NCBI RefSeq assembly: GCF_963169125.1
Contig: NC_084794.1
Span: 157,180,858-157,244,857, forward strand
Direction of reading: 5' to 3'
DNA from: Humulus lupulus
Lineage: Eukaryota; Streptophyta; Magnoliopsida; Rosales; Cannabaceae
Length of the DNA: 64,000 nucleotides
A program made the position numbers and the translations under genes. Positions 36,241 to 49,080 of this stretch are shown piece after piece (position 1 is the stretch's first letter; every line of letters starts with the position of its first letter). The notes under the pieces are model-generated. The model saw only the letters and a program-made list of their open reading frames with translations. It was not told the DNA's origin and did no database searches.

Positions 36241-36254
36241 CTTCTATGATACCA
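36241..36254 (-). promoter_or_regulatory. Copia primer-binding site, tRNA-iMet
   Basis: On the minus strand TGGTATCATAGAAG follows the LTR end by two bases. TGGTATCA is the standard start of the initiator tRNA-Met primer site; later positions have drifted. Confidence 0.75.
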
Positions 36255-36256
36255 AT

Positions 36257-37668
36257 TGTTGATATAAAAAAAGCACATCAATACCAATCCAGGATCAATA
36301 TATATATATCTATATGTTAAATCAAAGTATACAAAAGTTAGATTTAATACCTCTTGTAGCCAATCAAGTATTCTCGCTCTCTTCTAGTAATTGATAACAA
36401 TCATCCAATCCATGAAGACAACACTGGGATCCACACCACATTCTTCCAAGACAATCCTCAACACATTAGGATATGTGCGGGCACACAGAATGATCAAGGA
36501 TAAATTTCTCTCTAGATGTACTCAACGCATGAGAACTAGAGATATGGAGAAGGAAAGACTTTGAGAGAATTAGAGAAAAGTTAATATTTTTCTCTTTGAG
36601 CGAATTTTAGGTTTCTAAAACTTGTGATACCCCCCTCTGAGAAAAATCTATATATAGTCTAGGTCAAATCACATTAAGTTTACATTTTCTTTATTTAATT
36701 AATATTTTAATCAATTTATAATATTAACTAATTATTTGAATAATAATTAAATAACATAAATAAGTAACTGCTTAATTTTTGTCAAGCCAAGTGGGTCCCA
36801 CAGATGACCTGTGCTAGTCACTATGGCATCAAGAAATGCCATATGGACCTATGATTCTAAGCTCCAATAAACCAGATTATTAATTAAATTATTATTTATT
36901 AATTCCATTATTACTCCACCATAAATATGGAATTTCAGTCTTAGTAATTTTGTAGTCCATTGATACAACCACTTCATGTAGTTCTATCCTCCAATTATTG
37001 GTTCATAAATTAGAGTTGGTTACCCTTGTAATTAACACGTGTTCCTTAAGTACCATTAATTCACAAGTGAACAATTAATTTATAATCATATTATAAATTT
37101 GAGCATAATAAGTATTCAATTCCAGAATTGACCCTTAAGGGAGTCAATATACGATTTGTTAAGAAAGCTTGGATTTCAAATCTTGTAAGATCATGTTCCC
37201 AACCATACATGGTATTGAATCTCCAAAACAAAAGTCATTATCCTGATATACAAACAAACATTTACGAGTGAATAAAAAGACACAATAGACATGAATAAAA
37301 GTTCATGACTACTAAGGATTCAGACTGATCTACATATGATCATCATGTTGATATGAATTAAGTCTTTATGGTAAATGGTAAATTTATAAAGAAATTAATT
37401 CACATTGAACCTGTCATATATAATATAATTTTATAAAGTACCTTCACTAAGATGTCCATCCACATCATAAATTCGAATCTAGATTACATGCATTCAAATA
37501 ATACTTAGCGAACTGTACTAGCAATCATTCATTAAAGATTTCTTACTTTAATATGTTCCTGACTATTTTATTCATTATTTATGATCCCATTCCTCTCATT
37601 CTCATACAAGACCATCTCTCATAAATGAATATGGAATTTTTCTAGTATTTATATTAATTATTCCAACA
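36257..37668 (-). repeat. 5' LTR of minus-strand Copia
   Basis: Read on the minus strand it begins TGTTGGAATAATT and ends ATATCAACA (1412 bp, 5-bp terminal inverted repeat TGTTG/CAACA), with a TATA-like CTATATATAG at 36648-36657. The primer site adjoins the inner end. It belongs with the gag-pol relic at 20905-23879. Its partner 3' LTR in the same orientation is absent. Confidence 0.85.
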
Positions 37669-37727
37669 ATAATCTAGATATTCTATTATAAGAAAAGTCA
37701 CTTTTATTAACATTCAAAATAAATTAT

Positions 37728-38447
37728 TGTTGACTTGATTTTTGGATAACTAAATTAATTATAAATGAGAGCTTTTGTGCATGAAACCTAGAGAGAATAT
37801 TCAAGCAATAAATGTACAGAACACCAAGAAATTATAGTGGTCCGACCACTAATGACCTACATCCATGTTAGTCAATGATTGATTATATGATTCTTACAAG
37901 GAGTAAATTCTCATGAATACAGACTTGAATCCCCCCATCAATGGTCTCAAACACATTCTTTGTATGGCGAAAAGGTGTGTTTGGGAGTGACAAGACAACT
38001 CCTTTCCTATCCTACTTTAATCCTTATGGTGGTTAGAAGGTTTTGACATTTATAATTTCCAAAACCCGCAAGGCGAAGAATACATGTTTCCTCTTCCAGA
38101 GGTGTGGAATTTGGCATTAAGTTCATGAACTTATGTGACTTGAGGATTTCAAAACCTTACCCCACTTGAAATCTCTTTGGTGAGGTCATGTTGGTGAGGC
38201 TTCTTGAGTGATCTTCGATGAAATTTCCTTGCCAAGAACATTGTAGCTCGCTTGTCGAACACATCGAAATCACGTCGGTTGCCACATCATCTGGTAAAAA
38301 ATGTGGTATAAAAATTAACCTCCGAATCAATCTACAAGAAGGATTATGTTTGACTTATTCCTTGGAGAACTGGTCCTTTGTGAACTTGTCATTTGTGAAG
38401 GGAGTTATGCCTCGCAGGCTTTCTTGGACTTGCCAGATAATTGGACA
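37728..38447 (-). repeat. 3' LTR of minus-strand Tat element
   Basis: It begins TGTTGACTTGA and is similar to the Tat LTR at 61869-62474 in its first 150 bp, including the ATAGTGGTCCGACCAC and GACCTACATCC blocks. The right edge is set at GGACA (38447), followed by a weak purine-rich tract on the minus strand; that edge is less certain. A minus-strand TATA-like motif lies at 38048-38054. Confidence 0.6.
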
Positions 38448-38533
38448 TTGTCCCACATTTAGGCTAAGCTGTTGTGGAGGTGCCTTTCCAGCCCCGCACG
38501 TACAAGTGGTGGGAGGCCCATGGGCCAATAGGG

Positions 38534-38541
38534 TATAAAAG
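38534..38541 (+). promoter_or_regulatory. TATA box of the antisense ORF, older Tat copy
   Basis: TATAAAAG on the plus strand, 87 bp beyond the 3' LTR edge, followed by a candidate intron donor GTAAGT at 38683. The newer copy at 62708 has the same order of signals. Confidence 0.45.
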
Positions 38542-39787
38542 GCTAGGGAAATAATTATTATTGCATCCAATATTAGTTACCCTCAAGCGATAGGACGATG
38601 AATAATCTCAAGTGCCTAAATTTTTGAGATCTGCCATATTTCAATCTCAATTTCTTAGAATCCCCTCTGATTTCAATACCTTGTAAGTTTTTGACCTCAT
38701 TTTTCATTTAGAGAATTTTATGCAGTGTACAGTGGATCCATAGTGTCCAGATTAAGGATTTTCTCCTTTTAGGCTTAGGTCGGGTCGTTGGGACTTGACC
38801 CTCGCTAGATTCAGAAGGATCGAGGGTCAGGTAGTTTTAAAATAGGGCACGCGTATTCACATGCCCACTTATCTTTTGGATGAGATGTTGGTTCTTGGGT
38901 GTCAGGATAAACACCCATGAACCTACAAACGTTTCAGAGATACCTCTGAAAATCACTTTTCGATCAGTTCATTTGTTTAAGTCACCAATGAATTATGTTG
39001 ATTGGACGACCTAGTTATCCTTATGGCCTTAGTGACCTATTCGGTGGTATCTATTTGTATCCACCGTATTCATTTAGAACTTACCTCCCATTTTTGTATC
39101 AAATGTCCGTTGGAGATGGTGATTAGTGAGGAGGTTAGCTACCAATCGTTGACAACCTGCTCCGTCTTTTAAATGACGAAGAGTCACTACCAAAACCTGC
39201 CTTGCCTACTCTGCAAGTGAAGCTAGAGTGCCGTCAGGAGGAGTGGCATCACCAATAATGCGAGTCGACCGAGCAAGCATTCCATTATCATCTTATTCAC
39301 AACCTGGAGGAAAGAAAAAGACAATTACTGCCAATGAGTTGGACACGCGATGTGGAGGTTGATTAGATACAGCAAGACAATGCACCACCTTGGGGTCCAT
39401 CTGAGTTGCAAGAACAAGTTCATTTAGCGATTCTTTTGCTCCATACATCATTTATGGTGCATCAAAAATGTTGCTAGAGTTGCCGAAAAAAAGCAAAAGA
39501 GACCAGTAGCTGAGGCATCTAGCGTTGTTGAGGCCCAAGATAACGAAACGTCTTCAGGCTCTCTTGACTTGACCTAGGTATAGAGACAAATTGTCGACCT
39601 GGTTGTGGCTTCCGAGGTAAAAATACATGCCAGCGGAAGGATGCAGAAGAGACATGGATGGTACCACAGGCCGCATGTGAGGCAGGAAAGCCTAAAGTCC
39701 CAAACTTCTAGAGGTTGGGGCCCTCTTGTCGCTGAATGATTATTTCATTCAGGTCTTGAATTACTGTAGGATCTTAGTATTTCAGGT

Positions 39788-42335
39788 TGTAACGACCCAA
39801 ATTTCCTAATAAGGTTTAGGACCTTGATTAGGAGGCCGGGAGGGCCATAATTGGTTTACTGTACTATTATGTGATTATATGCATGATTGTGTGGGTCATA
39901 TTATTATATGATGATAAAGGCATGCATGGGACTATATACTCTGCTGTGAGGGTATTTTGGTAATTTGGCTCATTGAGAGCGTAATTGCATACTTGTGTAT
40001 ATTTTGGTAAGCTAATGTTGAGACCACATTATTATGTGGATATATCTGTGATCTGTGACTCGAGATGATCCTAGTGAGCAGATTAGCGGAAAAGTCATGG
40101 TGGGGATTTATACCCGGCTCGGGGTGAGCCTAGGGGTATAAATGGGAACTTAGTGAGCATATTGGAGTCTATTGTTTTTAACATTGAGAGTTATAATTGG
40201 AGATTAGTTAGGTATCGGGAATTAAGCGGGAAATGTTAGAGATACTCGAGGAGTTAGCAGGAATTGGGTAAAATGACTAAAATGCCCCTAAGTGGATTAA
40301 AGGGTTTGGGCTTAATAGGGAGGGCATTAAGGTCATTCGGCTTGCAAGGGATATATATGCTGAGGCTTTATGTTAGTGGGAATTGTAGAAAGTAATAGAA
40401 GTCAGGAAGAAAGGAAATAAGGAAAAGAAAGAAAAGAGAAAAGGAAGGGAAAATAGAGTTGTACTCTCTAAGTCGGTTTATGTTTTCTTCACCAATTTCT
40501 TGAGGGTTTCTGGAGTAAAACTCAGAGGAAAGTTAGTCCAATTAAGCCACAAGGTTACTGAGCAAAGATTGAGGATTTGGCAAGGGTTTAGCAAGATTAG
40601 GCCATCACTTGAGGTAAGGTTCTGTAATCTCTTCAGTTGCTGGTTTGGTTTTTGTTTCTGGTTTTTGAGCTATGGTGCTAAGTTGAATTGGATGGAACTT
40701 TATGGAATTCAGGCTTAAGACTGAGGAGAAGCAAGCCAAGAAGGTTTAGAGACAGCTTGTGGTCGAAATTCTATCAAAGGTATAAAGCCTAAACTCTAAC
40801 TTTGTTGTTCAGCTGGATTTGATTGAGTTTTGGAGCTTAGGAGTGGCTATGGTGAATTCTGAGTTTGTGGATGCATGTGCCTGAGTTCTAGATGTTTGGG
40901 GTGCTTGGGATGAGTGGAATATGGTCATGAGGTTGTTTTTGAGATTGGGAAGGAGTTGGAAGAGTTTTGGTTCGAGTTGGTTTGAGAAAATCGCTGAGGA
41001 GGAAAATTGGTGTAAGTTTGTCTGTGACTAGCGCTAGCCTTTGGGCGCTGTAGCGCTAGGCCAAGTTTGCTGAGGGATTTTGGCTTCTGTTTGTAGCGCT
41101 GTAGCGCCCTCCCATGAGCGCTGTAGCGCTACCCTGCTTCCTGAAGTGGATTTTAGGGTTGTTTGCAAGGGTTTTTGAACTAAGGTTTGGGGTTTGGTTC
41201 CACCACCTTGTTTGGTGGAACTAGGACTTCCCGAGGGCTCGGGATTGGCCCCGGGGCTAGGTTTTGAACTTGGAGATTTTTAGTGACTTTGGCCATGATT
41301 GTGATTAGGTAAGCGCTAGGGCTCGAGGGGGATCGTGCTCAAGGAGTCAAGTGATCAAAGCTAGTGAATTAAAAGGTAAGAAAGCTGCACCTGATTATGT
41401 GGTTAGGTTGGGACTAAGTGTTCCCTATGCTTGTATGCGCTGTTATATGAATGTGATTAACTATGTGAACACGATGGGACTAAGAGCTCCCGACATTTGT
41501 ATATCATGTCATGGGATGGTATTATTATACCATGGGACATGCGATAACTGACCTAAGAGTGTCGGAATCAATATTTGCGCACAGGGCGCGGCTCAGCCAC
41601 TGGTAGCTGAGGCAGCTTATTTGTCACTGAGCTCGGTTTAGCTGGCCGGAGTCAGTGAGTATTGCACTGGGGGCGGCCCAAGGGAGCCAAAGACAGTGTG
41701 TTAAATAGAGGGTGCGACTAAGGGCGCTAACCCTGAATAATACTTGATGGATTATGATTGTGAATATTGTGTTATGAATATGATTTGTTGGTTGTTTGGA
41801 TGACAAACTGTTAATCTGTTGTGTGTTATCACTGATTGGATAAATGTTACGAAATGCTGAAGTCCTGGTCATGCATTGTGAAATATTTGATAAATGATGT
41901 TGATCTTGCTATGTTATCATGATTTCTTGCTGGGCCTCGGCTCACGGGTGCTACGTGGTGCAGGTAAAGGCAAGGGTAGGCTGAGTCAACCATGAGTTGG
42001 AGAGCTCTGGGGGCGAGGTGTACATTATCAGCTGCTCGGCCGTCACGGTCGAGGAATTGTACAGGAACGGAAACCTAAAATGTATATTTTTCCATTAGAA
42101 TGGCTAGAATTACTTGTAACTCATGGCATTTGTTGTAACTAAGATGTCTAAACCCTGTTTTGAGTTTCCATGAATTAAACTGTCATTTTTAATGAAAATA
42201 GCCTGTTGTGACCAAAATCTTTTATTCCTAATCTGTTGATGACACTGGATCCACTTTGTTTAAATGACGTGATTAGCAGGTCTTGCATTATTTTAAACAC
42301 ACAGTGTAACAGTCTTGGTTATCCAGGGCGTTACA
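39788..42335 (+). mobile_element. Solo Tekay-like LTR (2548 bp) inside the antisense ORF
   Basis: It begins TGTAACGACCCAAATTTCC and ends CAGGGCGTTACA, with a perfect 5-bp duplication CAGGT (39783-39787 and 42336-42340). It splits the Transposase_28-like reading frame, which resumes on the far side. It carries three GCGCTGTAGCGC palindromes at 41045-41129. It has no internal region, so it is a solo LTR. Confidence 0.92.
41045..41129. repeat. Three GCGCTGTAGCGC palindromes
   Basis: Copies at 41045-41056, 41096-41107 and 41118-41129; each is a 5-bp stem around GT-type centres and CpG-rich. A related AGCGCT core lies just before them near 41028. Confidence 0.85.
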
Positions 42336-43575
42336 CAGGTGGTCCCAAATAGCTACTGCATACTCACAGGTATCCAAGTATTGTACAAGTCGCTCAACTG
42401 GCCTTCACCAACCCTTGAAGAGATCAACTATTTTTACGACTTGGAGCCTAACCCTGCAGGTTGTGATTGAGGTTTCTACCATCTGTGAACTCAATGAGGC
42501 ATCGAGAACTTGATGATTAGTAGGGTGTCCAACTCCAGCAGTTACCTTCGCTAGTATTTTATGGTGCAAGGATTCACAACAAAGAAAAAGGCCTTTAGTA
42601 AGTTCTCAAGACTTAAGATATTAAGTGCATTTTTAAGCATCTTGTGCTTTGCTAACGTTGTAGGCTTGCCAATTTCAGGGCCCTTCAAGTGACCTCATAC
42701 TTAACTAGAGTATGAAGAACACCTATGGCTTATCAAGAAGTTTGATGTACCACTTGGCACGACCCACCTTTTTGCTGACCAACGAGAATATGGTGGCTTA
42801 TGACATCTTCAATAAGGATCAATCCTTTAATTGCAAGTCAGCCCCGCCATTGACTAGTCAGGTGTAAGTGACAATCCCCCTTCGCTAGGTTAGGATTGAG
42901 TATACCAAGGAAGGGGCACCCATACGCGAGGCTGAAGCATTTGCTAGCGAGGTCTCCTCGCGTTTTAGATAATTGGACTCGTTTGAAGTCAGAGAGGCTG
43001 AGGTTGTGGAGATATCTCATTCCTGAGCCTCAAGGGGTTATTTACGAGGCGAGGTCCATCTCGATCCCCATGTCCGCTCTTTCTTGCATGAGTCAAGGTC
43101 ACATTGCGGAAGATGCGAGGACGAAACCAAGGTTAATTCTCATGATTTTGGCTTCATTGGTCAACCAATTTTTGTGCTTGAGCATTTACCCTTGCCTGAA
43201 CCTCCTCATTTTTCTTCACACCTTTTTTCCTTCATTTACATGGATGATGTTATGAATTCGGGATCATTTCAACTAGAAGTGCCTAACGATCCCAGGGCCC
43301 TAAACATAATTGACCAAAGTACGAGTTCTTTCCTTACAAACTGGCTTGCTAACTGTTTTGGAGATCATTAGAAAAGTCTCGTGTTTCCAAGTAAACCCAA
43401 AATAAATAATTTTTCGGCCATCAATTCACTTTGTTTTTAGGCTTTATGAGTTAGCTAGCTATACATGACAACTTATTATTATTTTTTGACTTCGCTAATG
43501 TTTACTTTTGATGCAGGATCAATGGTTGAAAAAATTAATGTGGATGGCCTTTTCACTCAACCTACCCTCGCCATC

Positions 43576-43599
43576 AAGAAGAAGAAGAAGAAGAAGAAG

Positions 43600-43629
<30 letters not shown>
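43576..43629 (+). repeat. (AAG)18 microsatellite
   Basis: Eighteen perfect AAG units lie in the decayed antisense ORF. In the frame that reads AIKKKK they would encode a lysine run. Confidence 0.95.
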
Positions 43630-43630
<1 letters not shown>

Positions 43631-44540
43631 GACCCTCCGGGAAGTACTCATAGGAGAGACCTAAGAAAAAGGTTGCCTTGGCTCCACCGACCAAGGCAGC
43701 CCCGAAAGCAATCCCCAAGGCGGTTTCCAAGGTTGGCAATAAGGATAAGGGCCCTTGTTTGATGTTGATGCCCCATCACAAGAAAGTCAGGCCCATGAAA
43801 GATATGACCAACGCGATTTGTGAAGGGGGACAAATCCTAGAAATATGGGTTATGGTCTTGTTGGGGTCATCCTTGGACTTGGTTCACCAAAAAATGGTGA
43901 ACGCGACCCTGGTAAGATGGCAAGCTTATACCTTGCTTCTTGCACTATTTTTTTGTTTGTTTTACTTGTTTTAAATGACCTACTTATATTTATCACAAGC
44001 GTCAATGACAGCAGTCCACCTCTCGCAGTAGCTAAAGCGAGAGGCTGAGGAGAAATAGGCATTTGAAGGAAAGCTCAAAGAGGTAAGGCATGCATTAATA
44101 GTCACCAAGGAGGAGGTTCATAAGATGCGACATGAGCTGGAGTAGGCCTACAATGATGTGGAGGTCTAGAAGGCCCAAGCCAGCCCTTTGGAAGTGATTG
44201 GGGTAGTTGATGCCAAGAAATTAGTGGGCTTGAGAACCAAATTGCTGCCTTGGAGGTTAAAGTTTGCGAGGCTAAGAAAAATGCCGAAAATATGCTCTAC
44301 CTCATCCGAAGGTACAACATAAATGTTGAATTGTGCTTCCTTAGGGGGCGTGAGATCGTGATCATTGAGGCCTACAAGAAGAAGCTTGCAGGTGAAGAGG
44401 CCGAGGTAGAGAACACTGAGGCAACTGCATCTGAGCCTCATGGTGAGAAGGTGACTAGTGAGTTCCAAACCATTCTCGCAGTTGAGAAACCTACTAAACC
44501 ACCTATTGACCTGAGCTCCTCAACCCCTGCCTCGTGATCT

Positions 44541-45700
44541 TTACTGTTTTCCCTATCGTCCATTGTTACCTTTATTTTTCCCATTTTTTTTTGTAAAAGT
44601 ATTTTCTATTTTTTTATGGCCACTTCAACCATAATTGTACAGAAAATTGCCACTTCGGTGGTTATTATTTTTTGTGCATCTTGTTGCTTTAACTTAGTAT
44701 ACTAATCTATACATCGCATATTTGACATTATGCTCAAATATTTATTATTATTTCACTTGTTTATTTTTTTGTTAGTATACTTTTAAGCTCGTATACCCTA
44801 TATGCCCCCCAAAGTGACTAGGGAGATTTGTGGTTCTTTGTCACTTAATTTGCGATCGACACTATGGTTTGCGAGTAACCTCGTGGGGCTGCCATATCGC
44901 CTATGATGGCTCTTTTATTTTTGTGTGTAAGTTTACTTGTGGTAACATCCTACTTATTGAGGCCTTAACATTTTTGTCACTTACATATTCGTTCTTAAAA
45001 CCAGAACTTTTAGGGACTTCACTATAATGGGCTTATGTCATGACTTTTTTTATTTTTTATATGCGATATTTAGATCTTAGATCGCTAACTTTAATAGAAG
45101 TACGAATAAAACTACCACAATTATCATTAATTTGCCTAAAGTTATTCACATCGACAAAAAAAAAACTCAAAATATTAAAATATTAAGTGCGACAACTGAA
45201 GAGTTAGTATTTACAAAAGCAAGGATATAAAACCCTTTCATTAGTATTAATTTTGTAGGTGCTAACCATTTTAGTACATTGGAATCAAATCTCTATTGAG
45301 TCACGAGAGCTTGAATGTCCTGGGCGGGAGCACTTTCTAATGAGTTAGGGTCCTTCCCAATTAGGACCCATAACCCCTACTATCGAGTCGCGTGTGTTTA
45401 TGAACACCTTACAAAGTAATAGGTCACCCACCTGAATATTTTATCTTTTTCCAGTGCGTTAAAGTAGCATGCCACCTTTTGTAGATAAGCATCTACTCAG
45501 GTTCGCTAGTTCTCTCCTTTCTTCAATTAGATCAAGTGAGTTAGCAAGTAAGGTTTCATTCTGTGTTTTGTTGTAAGTGATTCTTCTGTGTGAGCGAATG
45601 TTTACCTCAACACGTAACATCACTTCATAACCATATGTTAGCGAGAAAGGGGTGTGCTTAGTGGCATTTTTACTATCATTCTATACGAGCACAGAACTTC
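44541..45700. other. Non-coding part of older Tat element
   Basis: AT-rich sequence between the end of the antisense ORF and the integrase end on the other strand. I see no gene; a small frame at 44830-45027 looks accidental. Confidence 0.55.
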
Positions 45701-48400
45701 GGGAAGCTCGTCTGCCCACGCCCCCTTGGCTTTTTCCAATCATTTTTTAAGTGTGTCTTTGAGTGTCTTATTAATGGATTTGACTTGCTCATTTGCTTGG
45801 GGGTGAGCGATGGCAAAGAAAATCTTCACAATTCCACAATGATCACAAAAGCTTGAGAAATGATCACTGTCAAATTGAGTACCATTGTTTGATATGAGCT
45901 TCTTACGCAAACCATAGCGACATATAATATTCTTGATCACAAATTCAAGGACTTTCTTGGAGGTTATCTTCGCCATGGCTTCTGCTTTGCACCACTTTGT
46001 AAAGTAGTCAACATAGACTACAACAAACATAACACCTTCATGACCCTAAGGAAGTTTATCGATTAGGTCTATCCCACAACTTGCGATGGCCACAAGTTTT
46101 GCATTTGCTTAAGAATGTTGGGAGAGGCCCACTAAATTTTGGAGAACTGCTAGTATTTGTCCTAGTTATTCACATATTCCATGGAGTCCTCGTTCGTAGT
46201 GGGCCAAAATTACCCTTGTCAAAGTATTATTTTAGCGAGGCTTTTCCCCCCAATGTGATTGCTACTGAACCCTTCATGCACTTCTCGTATCAACAGTTGG
46301 GACTCTTCTCGAGTGATACATTGTAATAGTGGCATGGAGTAGCCTTTTCGATACAAGTGACCATCCACTATGACATAGCGAGGTGCTTGATACAACATCA
46401 TCTTTGTTTCGTTCTTGCTTTTAGAGAGAATTCCACCATTCAAATATTTCACGATGGGGGTCATCCAAGAGTTACTTCATAAATGAGCATTGCCTCCAAC
46501 TGTTTAGTGATGCTCAGGGTTGCCAAGAACATGATGGGAACGACATTGAGGATTTCTACATTTCTTACACTTGCTAACTTTTCCAAGGCATTAGCATTGT
46601 AATTTTACTCCCTCGACACTTGTTTGATTGTATAATGATTGAATTTTTTGAGCATTTCCTTTCCTTTGGCAAGGTAGGATGCCTTCTTTAAACCGCGAGC
46701 GTGGTACTCGCCTAGGATCTAGTTGACCACAAGTTGGGAATCGCTTTGTATCTTTGACAAGCTCGCCTTTAATTCTCTTGCAATCCTTAGCCAGCCAACA
46801 GGGCCTCATATTCAACATAATTGTTAGAGCGTTAAACCTAAATATCAAAGCACAATGGATACGATGTCCTTCTAGAGTGACCACTATGAGATCAGCCCAA
46901 GAGTGATTTTCGTTGGTGGCTCCATCAACATACACTTGCCAATAGTATTTTTCGACTCATTGGATTTCTTTTTTTGCTTCAAGTCACCAAGTACATTCTA
47001 TGATGAAGGAAGCTAGCTGTTGTCCTTTCATGGCCGTTTTAGGCACGTAGGTGATCTCATATTTCCCGAGGTTTATGGCCTACTTTTGTAGGTGACCTGA
47101 AGAATTAGGTTTTTGTAAAAATTGTCTTAAAGGCTGATTAGTTTGTACCTTGATAGCATGAGCTTTAAAATACGATCGCAATTTTTGAGATGCCAGAAGT
47201 AAGCAGTACACCAGCTTCTCCATTTGGGGGTATCTTATCTCGGCCCCAACAAGCCTTTTTCTAACATAATATATGGGGGTTTTGAACTTTCTCATCTTCC
47301 CAAACTAATGCGACTTGGTCAGACATCACTAAATACTAGAAGAGATCTTCACCTTGCAGTGGTTGGGAAAGTGTGGGAGGTTGTGCTAAGTATTGTTTGA
47401 TTGCCTGAAACATGTTCACACTCGTTAGTACATTCAAACTTTTTACTGCCTTTTAGTAGGTTGAGGAATGGGATGCACTTGTCGGTTAACTTCAAGATAA
47501 ATCGATTGAGTATGGCAACCCTATCCGTGAGGCTTTATACTTCTTTTGTTATTTTCGGGGATTCCATTTCTACCAAGGCTTTAATCTTGTCCGAGTTGGC
47601 CTTTATGCCTAGTGAGTTGATGATGTATGCTAGGAATTTTCACTAGACTACTTTGAAAGAGTACTTCAGGGGATTCAAATTCAATTTATAACAATGTAGG
47701 ATGGTGAAGATCTCCTCTAAATCTTTTACATTCCCCTGGTCTTCTTAGATTTTACCAACATGCCGTCAACATAAACCTCCATGTCTTTACCGATATGATC
47801 TTTAAACGTTTTGTTCCCGAGGCATTGGTATGTAGCCCCTATATTCTTTAAACCAAATGACATTACCTTATTGTAATAGATTCCCATAATGTTCATGAAC
47901 GAGGTATGTTCCTCGTTGAAGGAATGCATCAGTATTTGGTTGTACCCCAAATATGCATCCCTGAAGGATAGTAGCTCATGACCTGGTAAACATTCTTTCA
48001 GGCATTCCTTCTTTAGGTCGGTGAAGTCAATGCAGACTCACAACGTCTCATTAGCCTAACGAACTAAGACTAGGCTTTCTACCCAAAAGGGTTGAAAGTT
48101 TCCCTAATGAATCAATTCTCTTAAAGATTTTTCACCTCAGCCTTCAAGGCCTTCTATTTTTGGGCATCTAGCGACCTTCTTTTCTGTCGAACTGGGTAAC
48201 CATTTTGTTCTACATTTAAGGCATAACTTATAACAAAGGGCCTGATCCCTTCCGTGTCACCGTTCGACCATGCGAAATTGTCTTGATTATTTCTTAAGAA
48301 ATCCACCAGTTCAGCCCGTATACTTGCATTTAAGATTTTACCGACCCTCACCTTTCGGGCGAGGTCACCATCTATTAACTTGGCTCGTTGGGTCCTACCA
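45700..48400 (-). pseudogene. Tat-lineage pol: RT, two RNase H domains, integrase, decayed
   Basis: Reading leftward: the RT N-terminus (48154-48351), the RT core (47726-47950) where the catalytic box reads YVDG rather than YVDD, a Ty3-type RNase H remnant (47080-47295, 'RYPQMEKLVYCLLLASQKL'), then a second, archaeal-type RNase H (46591-46935, starting MYVDGATNENHS), and integrase pieces (46219-46464; 45740-46030). The integrase core has SNNG where SDNG is usual, and KS in place of the catalytic Glu. Two RNase H domains are diagnostic of the Tat clade. Multiple stops and shifts are present, and three catalytic sites are lost. Confidence 0.85.
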
Positions 48401-48649
48401 AATTCTCTTCATCCCTAAAGCGAGGATCTAACTCCTCCCCACTTTGGGCCTCATTTCATAACATGTTAACGTGTGGCTCACCATCGTTGGTAACTTTCTG
48501 CACTACCACCATGGCCTCCTCATCGAACAAATTCATGAGATCTTCGGCAACTTGATCATCAAGAATCTTATTAGCGCTAACATCATTCTTTGCCTTGCAT
48601 ATGGAGGCATTAAAGCACTCCCTAGCTTCTCACTGATTTCCATTTACAC

Positions 48650-49080
48650 AACCTATCCTCTCACTTGTCTTGAACTTGATTCTAAGTGCAAGAGGGAGGA
48701 GATGACTCGCAAGCTTATCAGCATAGGTTGTTCAAGAACGACATTGTATGCTGAGGGAAATCCACGACCACAAAGGTGTTCATGCAGGTTGCTCTTTCTG
48801 GCGCATCTCCAAGGGTGACTGGTAATTTGATAGATCCCGTGGGGGTTAAGCCCTCCCCATTGAACCCATATATCGTGGTGGTACCGGGGTCGAGATCGGG
48901 AGTCGATAATTTCATATTTTCCAAGCACATCTCGTACAAGATGTTGATCGAGCTCCCATAGTCGATCAACACACCTAAGACCTCATGTTGGTGATTTGAC
49001 AAAAATGACAAAAGAATCGTTATGTGGGAAATGAACGTTCTTTGCCTCATCGTTGGTGAAACTTATGCTTTGATCTTCCA
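48650..49080 (-). pseudogene. Tat-lineage protease, decayed
   Basis: A frame (48718-49050) carries the retropepsin-like block VLIDYGSSINIL (D-Y-G in place of D-T/S-G), 'TTTIYGFNGEGLTPTGSIKL', and 'MNTFVVVDFP'. This is the usual order upstream of Tat RT. Confidence 0.75.

Larger units (their letters stand above)
38700..44540 (+). pseudogene. Antisense ORF (Transposase_28-like) of older Tat element, decayed
   Basis: Opposite in strand to the gag-pol of its element and lying between pol and the 3' LTR, as in Retand-type Tat elements. Broken frames precede a recognisable segment at 39720-39787, 'LSLNDYFIQVLNYCRILVFQ', which continues after the solo LTR at 42336 with 'VLYKSLNWPSPTLEEINYFYDLEPNP'. 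This parallels 'ILYKLKKWPAPSPHEVNYLF' at 63900 onward and fits PF04195. Later pieces include a lysine run from (AAG)18 at 43576 and a charged coiled-coil-like end (44250-44537). Candidate splice sites occur (acceptor ATGCAG at 43511-43516, donor GTAAGA at 43911). Many stops show that it is dead. Confidence 0.65.

Noticed and set aside
43508..43762. Arginine-repeat ORF over the AAG tract
   Set aside because: It reads the microsatellite out of the frame supported by homology; the arginine run is a by-product of (AAG)18.
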